Assembly: GCA_017305135.1 (NCBI GenBank)
Contig: JAFKNA010000005.1
Location: 248,001 to 312,000, forward strand
Direction: 5' to 3'
Origin: Lysobacterales bacterium
Lineage (GTDB): Bacteria; Pseudomonadota; Gammaproteobacteria; Xanthomonadales; Rhodanobacteraceae
DNA length: 64,000 bases
The position numbers and the translations under genes are program-made. Positions within the stretch are counted from its first letter, which is position 1. Every line of letters starts with the position of its first letter. Below, piece after piece: positions 51,558 through 60,602 of the stretch. The notes under the pieces are model-generated. The model made no database searches, was not told where the DNA came from, and was given only the letters and a program-made list of their open reading frames with translations.

Positions 51558-52553
51558 TCACGCCACGGCGAGTCCCGCTCCGCGACGCGCGCTCCACGCC
51601 GGAGGCTGCGGCCAGCGCGCGGGCGCGTTGCCGGCCAGCACCCGCCGCAGCTCGCGGCCGTCGATCTGCGGCGCGACCAGTTCCACCAGCGCAATGGCGT
51701 AGTCGCGCAACACGCGGTCGCGACGCAGCACCAGCCAGGTGATGCACTCGGGGAACAGCGCGGCGCCGTCCAGCACGCGCAGGTCGGCGTCGTCGTCCGC
51801 CGTGAGCGCCATCTCGGCCAGCACGCCGACGCCCAGGCCGGCGCGCACATAGGTCTTGATGAGGTCCGCGTCGCGCGCCGTGCAGGCGAACCCCGGTACC
51901 AGCCCGGCTTCCGTAAAGGCGAGGCTCAGGGATGAATCGGCGCGCAGCGACGATTCGTAGCTCACCAATGGATGGCGCGCGAGTTCCCGCAGGCGGGGCG
52001 CGCGCCGCAGCCGCGCCAACGGATGCGTGCGCGGCACCACCACGGCACGGCGCCAGCGAAACAGCGGCACCGCCAGCCCCTCGCCGGGCGGCGCGGCTCC
52101 GCTGGTGCTGACGATGGCGAAGTCCACCTGCCCGCTCGCCAGCCGTTCCATGACCTCGGCATCGCCATGCGGCTTGAGGTGCACGCTGACCCCGGGATAG
52201 CGCCTCTTGAGCGCGCCGAGCGCCGCCGGCAGCACGAAACGCGCCTGCGTGTGGGTGGTGGCGATGCCGAGTTCGCCCTGCCCGTCGCTGCGCAGGTTGG
52301 CGGCGAGGGCGCGGATGTTCGCAGCCTCGCCGAGGATCGCGCGGGCGCGATCCAGCACCTGGCCACCCGGCGGCGTGACCGCCGACAGGCTGCGCCCGCG
52401 CCGCGAGAACACCTGGAAGCCGAGCTCGTCCTCCAGTTGCCGGAGCTGCTTGGAAAGCCCGGGCTGGGTGGCATGGATGCGCCCGGCGGCGAGGGTGATG
52501 TTGAGGCCGGCATCGGCGATGGCGACGATGCAGCGCAGCTGGGTGAGGGTCAC
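51558..52553 (-). CDS. CysB-type LysR family transcriptional regulator
   Basis: A 331-residue LysR regulator that resembles E. coli CysB along its length. The helix-turn-helix reads TLTQLRCIVAIADAGLNITLAAGRIHATQPGLSKQLRQLEDELGFQVFSRRGRSL. The effector domain has LGIATTHTQARFVLPAALGALKRRYPGVSVHLKPHG and ATDAD-like TARDADLIKTYVRAGLGVGVLAEMAL, which in CysB bind sulfate or acetylserine. It is divergent from a cysteine synthase gene, which it probably controls. I use the GTG at 52553, matching the CysB N-terminus; another in-frame GTG lies at 52571. Confidence 0.9.
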   Translation of the reverse strand: MTLTQLRCIVAIADAGLNITLAAGRIHATQPGLSKQLRQLEDELGFQVFSRRGRSLSAVTPPGGQVLDRARAILGEAANIRALAANLRSDGQGELGIATTHTQARFVLPAALGALKRRYPGVSVHLKPHGDAEVMERLASGQVDFAIVSTSGAAPPGEGLAVPLFRWRRAVVVPRTHPLARLRRAPRLRELARHPLVSYESSLRADSSLSLAFTEAGLVPGFACTARDADLIKTYVRAGLGVGVLAEMALTADDDADLRVLDGAALFPECITWLVLRRDRVLRDYAIALVELVAPQIDGRELRRVLAGNAPARWPQPPAWSARRGAGLAVA

Positions 52554-52607
52554 GGGAAGTCCACACGCCACCGGACCGGCGGCCGCCGACGCAGCATAGC
52601 GCTGTAC

Positions 52608-52640
52608 AGTTTGGACGTCCAGATGGCCAAACTAGCCATC
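52608..52640. promoter_or_regulatory. overlapping inverted repeats, candidate LysR operator
   Basis: AGTTTGG (52608-52614) pairs with CCAAACT (52627-52633), and GATGGC (52622-52627) pairs with GCCATC (52635-52640). GGACGTCC (52613-52620) is itself palindromic. The cluster lies between the divergent CysB-type regulator and cysteine synthase genes, where LysR sites are expected, and is AT-richer than its surroundings. Confidence 0.45.
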
Positions 52641-52793
52641 CGGCAGTGCCGCACGGCCTTCATGATGCGTAATGACGGCGCGGCATAAGCTGCTGCCATC
52701 GCCTCATTGGCGGCGCCCGCCGCCGACCGGAAGCATCACCGGTGACGCGATTTCCATCCGCGCCCCCGCGGGCGCCCGACCGGGACAGCAGCC

Positions 52794-53747
52794 ATGCTCC
52801 ACGACTCGATACTCGACACCATCGGCCACACGCCCATCGTCCGGCTGCACCGCCTCGCGCCCGAGGGCATGGCGCTCTACGCCAAGGTGGAAGCCTTCAA
52901 CCCCGGCGGATCGGTCAAGGACCGACTGGCGCTGGCGATCGTCCTCGATGCCGAACGCAAGGGACTCCTGAAGCCCGGCGACACCATCGTCGAGGCCACT
53001 TCCGGCAACACCGGCATCGCCTTGGCGATGATCGCCGCCGCCCGCGGCTACCACTTCGTGGCGGTGATGACCGAGACCTTCTCGATCGAGCGGCGCAAGC
53101 TGATGCGGGCCTACGGCGCCCGCGTGATCCTGACCGCTGCCGCCGAGCGCGGCGCCGGCATGGTGCGCAAGGCCGAGGAACTGGCCGCGCAGCACGGCTG
53201 GTTCCTCGCCCGCCAGTTCGAGAACGCGGCCAATCCGGCCTGGCACCGCAACACCACCGCGGCGGAGATCCTGCGCGATTTCGCCGGGCGGCGCCTGGAC
53301 TATTTCGTGTCCGGCTGGGGCACCGGCGGCACCCTCACGGGCGTCGGCGAGATGCTGCGCCTGGCCCGGCCGGAGGTGAGCATCATCGCCGCCGAACCCG
53401 CACAGGCGGCGCTGCTGGCCGGCGGGGAATGGCATCCCCACAAGGTGCAGGGCTGGACGCCGGACTTCCTGCCGGGCGTGCTGTCGCGCAGCGTCGCGCA
53501 CGCGACGGTCACGGTCGACGAGGTGGTGGCCCGCGACACGGCGCGGCGCCTCGCCGCCGAAGAGGGCATCTTCGCCGGCCTCTCCTCCGGCGCTACCCTC
53601 GCCGCGGCGCTCCAGGTGGCCGAATCCGCCCCGCCCGGATCGGCCCTGCTGGCGATGCTCCCGGACACCGGCGAACGCTACCTCTCCACCTTCCTGTTCG
53701 AGGACGTCCCCGAAGGCTCCGACGAGGACTGGCTGACGGCGCTGTAG
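52794..53747 (+). CDS. cysK: cysteine synthase (O-acetylserine sulfhydrylase)
   Basis: A 317-residue PLP enzyme that makes cysteine from O-acetylserine and sulfide. The PLP lysine is K42 in FNPGGSVKDRLA, the substrate loop is EATSGNTGIALAMIAAARGY, the phosphate loop is VSGWGTGGTLTGVGEML and the C-terminal Ser loop is GLSSGATLAAAL. The ending LPDTGERYLSTFLFEDV is CysK-like. CysK versus CysM is not fully settled by sequence alone. It is divergent from the CysB-type regulator across a 240-base region with inverted repeats. Confidence 0.93.
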   Translation: MLHDSILDTIGHTPIVRLHRLAPEGMALYAKVEAFNPGGSVKDRLALAIVLDAERKGLLKPGDTIVEATSGNTGIALAMIAAARGYHFVAVMTETFSIERRKLMRAYGARVILTAAAERGAGMVRKAEELAAQHGWFLARQFENAANPAWHRNTTAAEILRDFAGRRLDYFVSGWGTGGTLTGVGEMLRLARPEVSIIAAEPAQAALLAGGEWHPHKVQGWTPDFLPGVLSRSVAHATVTVDEVVARDTARRLAAEEGIFAGLSSGATLAAALQVAESAPPGSALLAMLPDTGERYLSTFLFEDVPEGSDEDWLTAL

Positions 53748-54052
53748 GCCCTGCGCCGGATTGCCTGCACCGGAATGACCAATGGCAGGGCGTGATCTCG
53801 ACGACCCATGTGCGTAGGAGCGCACCCCGTGCGCGACCGGCGTGGCGGCACAAGCGAGCGAGGCCTGGTCGCCCACAGGGTGGGCTCCTACAAAGAAAGG
53901 AACAGACCGTGGGAGCGCACCTGGGCGCGACCGGCGAGGCGGGCGACCCTGCCCGGCCGGGGCGCCCACAAGGCGTGGCTCCTACATGGGTCGCGATGCA
54001 GGAGCGACCTTGGTCGCGATCCCGACCGGGCGGGGGCTACCGCGCAGGGTAT
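53748..54052. other. 305-base convergent intergenic region
   Basis: Gap between the ends of the cysteine synthase and metalloprotease genes. About two thirds of it is the REP array at 53814-54019. No coding sequence is recognisable. Confidence 0.7.
53814..54019. repeat. array of five alternating REP-like palindromes
   Basis: Units at 53814-53838 (direct), 53867-53891 (inverted), 53909-53932 (direct), 53961-53985 (inverted) and 53998-54019 (direct, headed GCAGGAGC). Arms differ in each: GCGCAC/GTGCGC, GCCCAC/GTGGGC, GCGC/GCGC, GCCAC-type and GCGACC/GGTCGC. Confidence 0.8.
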
Positions 54053-57000
54053 TCAGGGAGCCTCCCCCTCGAAGCCGTCGCTGAAGAGCCGGTCGTCGGG
54101 GCCGCAATGGACGCGCACGTCGCGGATGTCCGCATCCGTCACCGTGCCGCTGGCGTTCTCGATGCGGCATTCCTGGCCGGGCGGCGTCTGCAGCAGCGTC
54201 ACCTGCCAGGTCGCGCCTTCGGGAAGGCCCAACCCGAACACGAACGGGCCATTGGCCGGCACGGCGAGGTCATTGCCGCCATTGAGCTGCAATACCAGGC
54301 CGGGGCCGCCGAGGCCGCTGGCCTCGCCGCCGATCGTGTGGGTCGCCACCGGCGTGGTGCAGGTCACCACCACGTCGGTGATGTTGGCCGAGCCGACCGT
54401 GCCCTGGCCGTTGGCGACCTCGCAGGTCTGCCCCTCGGGTTCGCTCGCGATCGTGACCGCGTACGTGGCACCGGCCGGCAGCGGGGTGGCGAACACGAAC
54501 GGACCATCAGCCGGCACCGGCAATGCCTCGTCGCCGTTGAGCGCCAGCACCAGTCCGGTGTCGCGCAAGCCACTGGCGCTGCCACCGATGCTGTAGGTCG
54601 GCGGCGGCGACACGCAGGTGACCGCGACATGGGTGACGTTGGCGCCGCCAACCGTGCCGCTGCCATTGGCGATGCTGCAGGTTTGTCCAGCGGGCGCGGC
54701 GGCAAGCGTGACCGCGTAGGCGGCGCCGCTCGCGAGAGGCGTGGCAAAGACGAAGGGTCCATCCGCGGCGACCGGCAGGTTCTCACTGCCGTTGAGCCGG
54801 AGCACCAGACCGTCCCCGGTGAGGCCACTGGCGCTGCCACCGATGGTGTACATCGGCGGCGGCGGCACGCAGGTGACCACGACATTGGTGACGTTGCCGC
54901 TGCCCACCGTGCCGCTGCCGTTGGCGATGGCGCAGGTGTGCCCGGCCGGGACCGTGGCGATGGAGACGGCGTAGGTGGCGCCGGTCGGCAGGAGGGTGGC
55001 GAACGTGAATGGCCCGTCGGCCGGCACCGCAAGCGATTCAGTGCCGTTGAGCGTCAGGCTGAGCCCGGCGCCGGCGACGCCACTGGCCGTGCCGCCGATG
55101 CTGTAGCTGCCGGCGGGGGCGGCGACGATCAGGGTGTAGTCCTCGGCCTGGCCGTAGCCGCTGCTGTTGCAAGGGTCCCCCGCCGCGCTGTAGCGCTTGA
55201 CCACGCGCATGCGTACAGGACCCGGGGTGACGCCGGCGGGCACGGCGATGGGCGCGGAAACAAACTTTCCGTCCGCGCCGGTGGAGTTCTGCAGCGTGCC
55301 GATGGTGTAGACCTCGCCGGCATCGGCGAGACTGCCGTTGCGGTTCCAGTCGATGTAGGCGCGCACCGGCGTGCTGAAGTTGCCGGCGGTATTGCCTTCC
55401 ACGCGCATCGTCGCCGCGTCGCCCGGCGCCACGTTGCCGATGACGGCGGTGAAGTCCTGCAGCGCCGGCCCGCCGCTGGTCGGCGAGGCGTTGTCGATGC
55501 CGGCGAACACCACCCGGCTGATCGGCTCGATGCCGCTCGGGAAACTGACGATGCAGTAAGGTTCCGGAAACGGCGGCAGGCCGGTGGTGAAGCTGCGCGC
55601 CGGCGACCACGCGCCCGCGCCACAGGGACTCTTGGCGCGCACGCGCCACCAGTACTGCGTTTGCGGCTGCAGCACGGTGCTGGCCTGGGTGGCCGTGATG
55701 CTGGCGCTGTAAACCACGTTCGCGAAGTCGGCATCGGTCGCGATCTCGACCTCGTACTCGGCGGCGCCGGCCACGGCGGCCCACGACAGCACCGGGGACA
55801 GCGGCTGGTTGCCCGCGCCATCGGCCGGTGCGGCGAGCGCCGGGACGGCGGGCACGCCGGCCCATACGGCCAGGCTCACGCTCGCGCCGTGGCCGGGACT
55901 GCCGGCGGCGCTGCCGGTGATGCTGAGCGTGTACTCGCCCGCCGGCGTGGCGGCGCCCACCTGCACGTGCAGGGTCGCCGACTGCCCGGGCGGCACCGGG
56001 TTCTGGCTGAAGCTGGCGCTGGCGCCGGGCGGCAGGCCGGTGACGGCCAGGGTGACCGGGGCATCGAAGCCGTTGCGGCTCTCGACATCGATCGTGTAGC
56101 TCGTCGTGCCGGGCACGCAGAGCGAGGCCGAGGTGACTGGAAGCCCAAGTCCGAAGTCCGGGCCGCCCCAGGCGGTGCAGGCCGGGCGCGCGCCGCAGGC
56201 GATGCCGTGCGCGTCGAAGGCATCCCAGATGCGGCAGGCGTTCGGCGTGCCGTTGGCGAGGTTGCCGTCGTCGTCATCGGCGGCAAGGAACACGGTGTAC
56301 CAGTTGCTCGATCCGCAGCCGTCCACCTGCGCGTTCACGTTGCAGGTGCCGCCGGAGGCAACCCGGTAGGCGCTCTTGGAGGGAACCAGGCTGCCGTACC
56401 AGATGCGATCCATCTCGGCCCAGCCCTCATCGCCGAACTCCTCGACCAGCGATTGCGACAGGTCCCAGTTGGCGGAGCCGGCGATGTAGCTCTCGCAGTG
56501 GCCTTCGTAGCCCATCGGGCCCTGGTAGGGCCAGATTCCCTGCTGCAGGTATGGACAGGCGAAGCGCGCGCAGGCCGGGCCGCCGGGATCGGTAATGGTG
56601 CTGGGCCGGGCCGTGACCGCGGCGCCGCGGGTGCTGAAGGCCTCTACATCACGCACGCCGGTGCAGGAGGCATCGCAGTTGTAGCAGGGCACGCCCGGCT
56701 TGAAGTTCGGGCCGATGCAGGCGTCCTTCATTTCGAGGAAGGCGAAGGTGTCGCCGACCGCCTCGCCGCTGCCGTATTCATTGGCGGCGCCGCCAGTGTT
56801 GGAATCCATGCCATGGCCCCACTCGTGCAGGAACACGGCGGCGATCTCGCCGGTGTTCGAGCAGCCACCGCCGGACCGGTAGAAGTGCATCATGCTGCCG
56901 TCCCAGCTCGCGTTGCAGGTCTGGTTTTCGTTCATGCTGGCGGTCACCTTGCTCGCCAACCAGCCGTTGGACGGGAAGAAGGTCGCCGCTTTCCGGTTGA

Positions 57001-58264
57001 TGCGGGTGAGGTGGTAGAAGCCGGTGCGCGAGGCGTGCGTGTTGCCGGCGCCGCCGAAGCCCGGCGTGGTGCAGTCGGTGCCGCCGCTGGTGCCGAGCAC
57101 CAGGTTGCCGCCGCTCGGCGCCGACAGGTTGATCGAGCCGCAGCCATCGCTCATGCGGAAGTACTTGCCGTCCAGGCTGGTGCTGGCGGTGCCGCCTGAG
57201 TAGTCGTACATGCCGAGCGCGTCGGTGACCTTGGCGCCGCCGTTGCTGACGGCGAGGAACGGCATCGGCACCACGATTTCCGGATCGGAATTGGTGGCCG
57301 GATAGACGCCGGCGGTGACGGTGGCGTCGACGTTGAGGGTCAGGTTGTTCACCGCCAGCACGCGGTTGCTGCGTGCATCCTGGATGACCTCGTAGGTGGC
57401 GCTGTCGCCGTCGAGGCGGAACACGTAATGCCAGGCCAGCACGTGGTCGTAGCCGAGGCCGGCGCGACCGGCGAAGGCCTCGCCAGGACGCTCGCCGGGA
57501 GGCGCCGCCGGATAGATGCGCAGCGTGCCGGGATCGCGCACTTCGACGAGGCGCGCGGTGGCGGGGAAGCCGAGTTCCCGCCAGGCCAGGTCGAAGGCGT
57601 TCGCCGCGCTGGAACTTGGCAACGTCGGAATCGCCACCGGCGCGACGCGCTCGCTGCCGAACTGCACCAGGTTGCCATGCGAGACGCGGAAGAACAGGCG
57701 CGCCTCGTGCACCGGCACGCCGTCGGCAAGCTGCTGGAAGGCCACGAACCAGTGCGTGTCGCCCTCGCCGTAGGCGGTGCTGTTGTCCGGATCCAGCGCG
57801 AACTCGAGGCCGGTCGTGCCGAGAAAGTCCTCGTTGTCGCGGATGAAGCCGATCAGGATCGCCTCGACGGCGTCCAGATCCATACCCGTGCCCGCGGCAA
57901 GGCCGAGGTCGCCCGCCGACAGATCGTTGCCGCGCCCCGGCCAGAGCGGGATGCCGCTGCCCTGCACCAGGTTCGGCCGCGCCGCGCGAAGGTCGTCGCG
58001 GGACTCCCACTCGCCGCCGTGGCGCGCAAGGAAATCCTGCGCCGCGGCCGGCAGCGCCGGGCGGCTTGCCGCATCGAGCCGCGTCGTGCCGGCAAGCGCC
58101 GGTTCCACCTGCAGTTCCGGCGCGACGAATGGCCGCGACAGGAAATGCACCGAGGATTCGTCCGGCTGGATGGCCGCAGCAGGCAGGCAGGCGGCGAACA
58201 GCGCCACCAGCAGGAACGAAGCGATCGCGCGGCAGACGCGGCGCGGACAGGGGGTGACAGCCAT
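54053..58264 (-). CDS. large secreted zinc metalloprotease with Fn3, GEVED and four 85-residue repeats
   Basis: A 1403-residue secreted protein. A signal peptide (AIASFLLVALFAACLPAAA) leads into a propeptide-like region, then a gluzincin-type protease domain with H480-E-W-G-H484 and candidate third ligand E501 in SGEAVGDTFAFLE, closest in layout to M36/M4 enzymes. Many cysteines suggest disulfides. Next come an NEW-type beta region, a fibronectin-III domain (about 821-903), a GEVED-type domain (about 908-1045, IDWNRNGSLADAGEVYTIG) and four tandem 85-residue repeats starting IGG.ASG (about 1054-1393). It ends DDRLFSDGFEGEAP, like the DGFE tails of secreted Xanthomonad proteins. GAGGA lies 6 bases before ATG 58264. 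It probably degrades external protein. Confidence 0.88.
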   Translation of the reverse strand: MAVTPCPRRVCRAIASFLLVALFAACLPAAAIQPDESSVHFLSRPFVAPELQVEPALAGTTRLDAASRPALPAAAQDFLARHGGEWESRDDLRAARPNLVQGSGIPLWPGRGNDLSAGDLGLAAGTGMDLDAVEAILIGFIRDNEDFLGTTGLEFALDPDNSTAYGEGDTHWFVAFQQLADGVPVHEARLFFRVSHGNLVQFGSERVAPVAIPTLPSSSAANAFDLAWRELGFPATARLVEVRDPGTLRIYPAAPPGERPGEAFAGRAGLGYDHVLAWHYVFRLDGDSATYEVIQDARSNRVLAVNNLTLNVDATVTAGVYPATNSDPEIVVPMPFLAVSNGGAKVTDALGMYDYSGGTASTSLDGKYFRMSDGCGSINLSAPSGGNLVLGTSGGTDCTTPGFGGAGNTHASRTGFYHLTRINRKAATFFPSNGWLASKVTASMNENQTCNASWDGSMMHFYRSGGGCSNTGEIAAVFLHEWGHGMDSNTGGAANEYGSGEAVGDTFAFLEMKDACIGPNFKPGVPCYNCDASCTGVRDVEAFSTRGAAVTARPSTITDPGGPACARFACPYLQQGIWPYQGPMGYEGHCESYIAGSANWDLSQSLVEEFGDEGWAEMDRIWYGSLVPSKSAYRVASGGTCNVNAQVDGCGSSNWYTVFLAADDDDGNLANGTPNACRIWDAFDAHGIACGARPACTAWGGPDFGLGLPVTSASLCVPGTTSYTIDVESRNGFDAPVTLAVTGLPPGASASFSQNPVPPGQSATLHVQVGAATPAGEYTLSITGSAAGSPGHGASVSLAVWAGVPAVPALAAPADGAGNQPLSPVLSWAAVAGAAEYEVEIATDADFANVVYSASITATQASTVLQPQTQYWWRVRAKSPCGAGAWSPARSFTTGLPPFPEPYCIVSFPSGIEPISRVVFAGIDNASPTSGGPALQDFTAVIGNVAPGDAATMRVEGNTAGNFSTPVRAYIDWNRNGSLADAGEVYTIGTLQNSTGADGKFVSAPIAVPAGVTPGPVRMRVVKRYSAAGDPCNSSGYGQAEDYTLIVAAPAGSYSIGGTASGVAGAGLSLTLNGTESLAVPADGPFTFATLLPTGATYAVSIATVPAGHTCAIANGSGTVGSGNVTNVVVTCVPPPPMYTIGGSASGLTGDGLVLRLNGSENLPVAADGPFVFATPLASGAAYAVTLAAAPAGQTCSIANGSGTVGGANVTHVAVTCVSPPPTYSIGGSASGLRDTGLVLALNGDEALPVPADGPFVFATPLPAGATYAVTIASEPEGQTCEVANGQGTVGSANITDVVVTCTTPVATHTIGGEASGLGGPGLVLQLNGGNDLAVPANGPFVFGLGLPEGATWQVTLLQTPPGQECRIENASGTVTDADIRDVRVHCGPDDRLFSDGFEGEAP
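54086..55105 (-). repeat. four tandem 255-base coding repeats
   Basis: Repeat units begin at 55105, 54850, 54595 and 54340 (minus strand), each exactly 255 bases or 85 codons. Shared core: IGG.ASGL, LVL.LNG, VPADGPFVFATPL, YAVTIA and C.IANGSGTVG followed by VTC. Units 1-3 are closest; unit 4 is more diverged. Confidence 0.92.
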
Positions 58265-58647
58265 GGAAATTCCTCGCGCAAGACCCAGGAGTGGCCTGCC
58301 GCCGCATGCCGCCCAGGCGGCTGCGCGCAAGCCGGCGAACGGACCCGAGGGATGCGCCGTACTGCGGCCTCCGGCCGCGCGGCGCGCTCGACTGCTCCAG
58401 AGCCCCGCGTTCCCCAGCGCGGGAATCTAGCATGGACCAGGCACCTGGATGCGGACTGCGACTGCAATGCCTTGCCTGGGAATGGCGGTGCCCCAGCTCC
58501 GCCGCTCTTTCGCACGGGCCACCCCGGCAGCGGGCAATCCCGCAGGGTGCGTCAAACCGTGCAGTGGCGGATCCGCCGTGACGTTCCGCACATGGCGCGC
58601 AGCCTGCCGGCCGCTACGGTCCGGTCATCCACCGAAGGAGTCTGCCC
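58265..58647. other. 383-base divergent intergenic region
   Basis: Between the metalloprotease gene (minus) and the DUF885 gene (plus). It should contain both promoters, but I see no convincing boxes, repeats or coding sequence in it. Confidence 0.5.
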
Positions 58648-60462
58648 ATGCGTCGCCTGCTTCTCGCCAGCGCCCTGGCGCTCGCCTGCACCACCTCGGC
58701 CCCGCTCCTCGCCCACGAGGACGCGACTCCGCCCCAAGCGGCGACGGCACTGCAGCAGGCACCCGCCTGGGTCCAGCGCAGCAATGAACTCGCCCAGCCG
58801 CTGCTGAAGGCGCAGGCCGCATTCGCGCCGGAGATGGCCTCGTTCATCGGCCTCGAGGGCTATGACGAGCAGGTCGCCGATCTCGGGCCCGACAACGGCA
58901 AGCGCTTCCGCGCCGCCATGCGCGATGCGCGGCAGACGCTCGAGGGCGACCTCACGCACGAGGAAAACCCCGACGTGCGCCAGGATCTCCAGATCATGAT
59001 TGCCGCCGCCGGGCGCCAGGTCGAGGGCAGTGAACTCGGCGAGCGTTTCCTGGTGCCGTTCAACGACGTCGGCCAGCTGATGTTCCAGGGCGAACAGGTG
59101 CTGCTGCAGGAACAGGTCGACCCCGCCCGGCGTGCGAAGGCGCTGGAGCGCCTGAAGCGGTACGTGGGACTCGTGCCCGGCAGCACGCCGGTCACGGTCG
59201 AGGCCCGCGCGCGCTACGAGGAGAAGGCATCCAATCCGGCGCTCCTGAAGCCGACGCGCCTGGAAGTCGAGCAGGCGCTGCGCAACGCCGAGACCTACCG
59301 CACCGGCATCCGCACGCTGTTCGGGAAGTTCAAGATCGAAGGCGCCGATGCGGCACTGGCGGCGATGGACGAGCAACTCGGCGAGTACACCGACTGGATG
59401 CGCAGCGAAGTGCTGCCGGCGGCGCGCACCGACACGCGCCTGCCGCCGGAGGTCTATGCCTTCCAGCTCAAGCAGGTCGGCATCGACATCGCGCCGCAGG
59501 AACTCGTGCAGCGCGCCCAGCTCGAGTTCATGGAAACCCGCAGCGCCATGCAGCAGCTCGCGCCGCTGGTCGCCAAGGCGAACGGGATCGAGGCCAGCGA
59601 TTATCGAGACGTGATCCGCGCGCTCAAGAAGCAGCAGCTCGACAAGGACTCGATCGAGGGCTACTACCGCAACACGGTGATGCCGGAGCTGGAACGGCAG
59701 ATCGCCAGGCACCACGTCGTCGACCTGCCGCAGCGGCCAATGATCATGCGCCTGGCCTCGCCGGCCGAGTCGGCCGCGCAACCGGCGCCGCACTTCCTGC
59801 CCGCGCCCTTCATCGGCAACACCGGCCAGCAGGGGCAGTTCGTGCTGCCGCTGGGCAACCCGGCCTCGTCCGGAAAGGACGGCAAGGGCGCCGCCTACGA
59901 CGACTTCAGCTTCAAGGCCGGCGCCTGGACCCTCACCGCACACGAGGGCCGACCGGGCCACGAGCTGCAGTTCACCGCGATGGTCGAGCGCGGCGTCTCG
60001 CTCGCGCGCTCGCTGTTCGCCTTCAACAGCGTCAACGTGGAAGGCTGGGCGCTCTACGCCGAAGCCGAGATGATCCCCTACGAACCGCTGGACGGGCAGC
60101 TCATTGCCCTCCAGTTCCGCCTGCTGCGCGCCGCCCGCGCCATGCTCGACCCCATGCTCAACCTCGGCCAGATCGACCGCGAGCGCGCCGGCAAGCTGCT
60201 GACGGATGACGTGGTCCTGTCAGAGCCGATGGCGCGCCAGGAACTGGATCGCTACACCTTCAACATGCCCGGCCAGGCGGGCGCGTATTTCTACGGCTAC
60301 ACGCGCATCCTGCAATTGCGCATGGAAACCGAACTCGCGCTCGGCCAGAAGTTCGACCGCCTCGCCTACAACAACTTCCTGCTCGACCAGGGCCTGCTCC
60401 CACCCGACCAGCTCGCCACCGCCGTGCGCGAGCGGTTCGTTCCGGCGCAGCGGGCCAAATAG
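58648..60462 (+). CDS. secreted DUF885 family protein (putative metallopeptidase)
   Basis: A 604-residue secreted protein of the DUF885 family, common in Xanthomonads and thought to be peptidases. A signal peptide (MRRLLLASALALACTTSAPLLA) is followed by a long helical domain. The candidate zinc site is HEGRPGHELQ (His near 432 and 437) with a downstream Glu in NVEGWALYAEAEMIPYEP (near 466-471), the usual DUF885 pairing. Other family stretches are YFYGYTRILQLRMETELALGQKFD and the RYTFNMPGQA region. AAGGAG lies about 8 bases before the ATG. It is 140 bases upstream of the beta-helix gene. Activity is inferred only from family and motif. Confidence 0.88.
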   Translation: MRRLLLASALALACTTSAPLLAHEDATPPQAATALQQAPAWVQRSNELAQPLLKAQAAFAPEMASFIGLEGYDEQVADLGPDNGKRFRAAMRDARQTLEGDLTHEENPDVRQDLQIMIAAAGRQVEGSELGERFLVPFNDVGQLMFQGEQVLLQEQVDPARRAKALERLKRYVGLVPGSTPVTVEARARYEEKASNPALLKPTRLEVEQALRNAETYRTGIRTLFGKFKIEGADAALAAMDEQLGEYTDWMRSEVLPAARTDTRLPPEVYAFQLKQVGIDIAPQELVQRAQLEFMETRSAMQQLAPLVAKANGIEASDYRDVIRALKKQQLDKDSIEGYYRNTVMPELERQIARHHVVDLPQRPMIMRLASPAESAAQPAPHFLPAPFIGNTGQQGQFVLPLGNPASSGKDGKGAAYDDFSFKAGAWTLTAHEGRPGHELQFTAMVERGVSLARSLFAFNSVNVEGWALYAEAEMIPYEPLDGQLIALQFRLLRAARAMLDPMLNLGQIDRERAGKLLTDDVVLSEPMARQELDRYTFNMPGQAGAYFYGYTRILQLRMETELALGQKFDRLAYNNFLLDQGLLPPDQLATAVRERFVPAQRAK

Positions 60463-60602
60463 GGTCCGACTGCCGAGCTCATCAGGGATCTGGATCATCC
60501 GGGCCCGGTTCGGGCCAGCCCGGCAATTCGGCGGCGTCTTGCATGTTGGATACAATCGGCGGTTCACAGACCATTTCGATCACACGCAAGGAGTCGCGGC
60601 GC

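Noticed and set aside
53814..54019. Possible CRISPR array
   Set aside because: Units alternate in orientation, have unequal spacing and varied palindromic arms, and there are no cas genes. This fits REP-like hairpins instead.
54086..55105. Repeat read as a mobile or satellite DNA element
   Set aside because: The 255-base units are in frame, multiples of three and encode a clean protein domain, so they are protein repeats.
52742..57199. A 1485-codon plus-strand open frame covering the cysteine synthase gene and most of the metalloprotease gene
   Set aside because: It is out of frame with the synthase and antisense to the protease; the product is low-complexity Arg/Gly/Ala. Open frames of this size arise on the reverse of high-GC genes with G/C at third positions.
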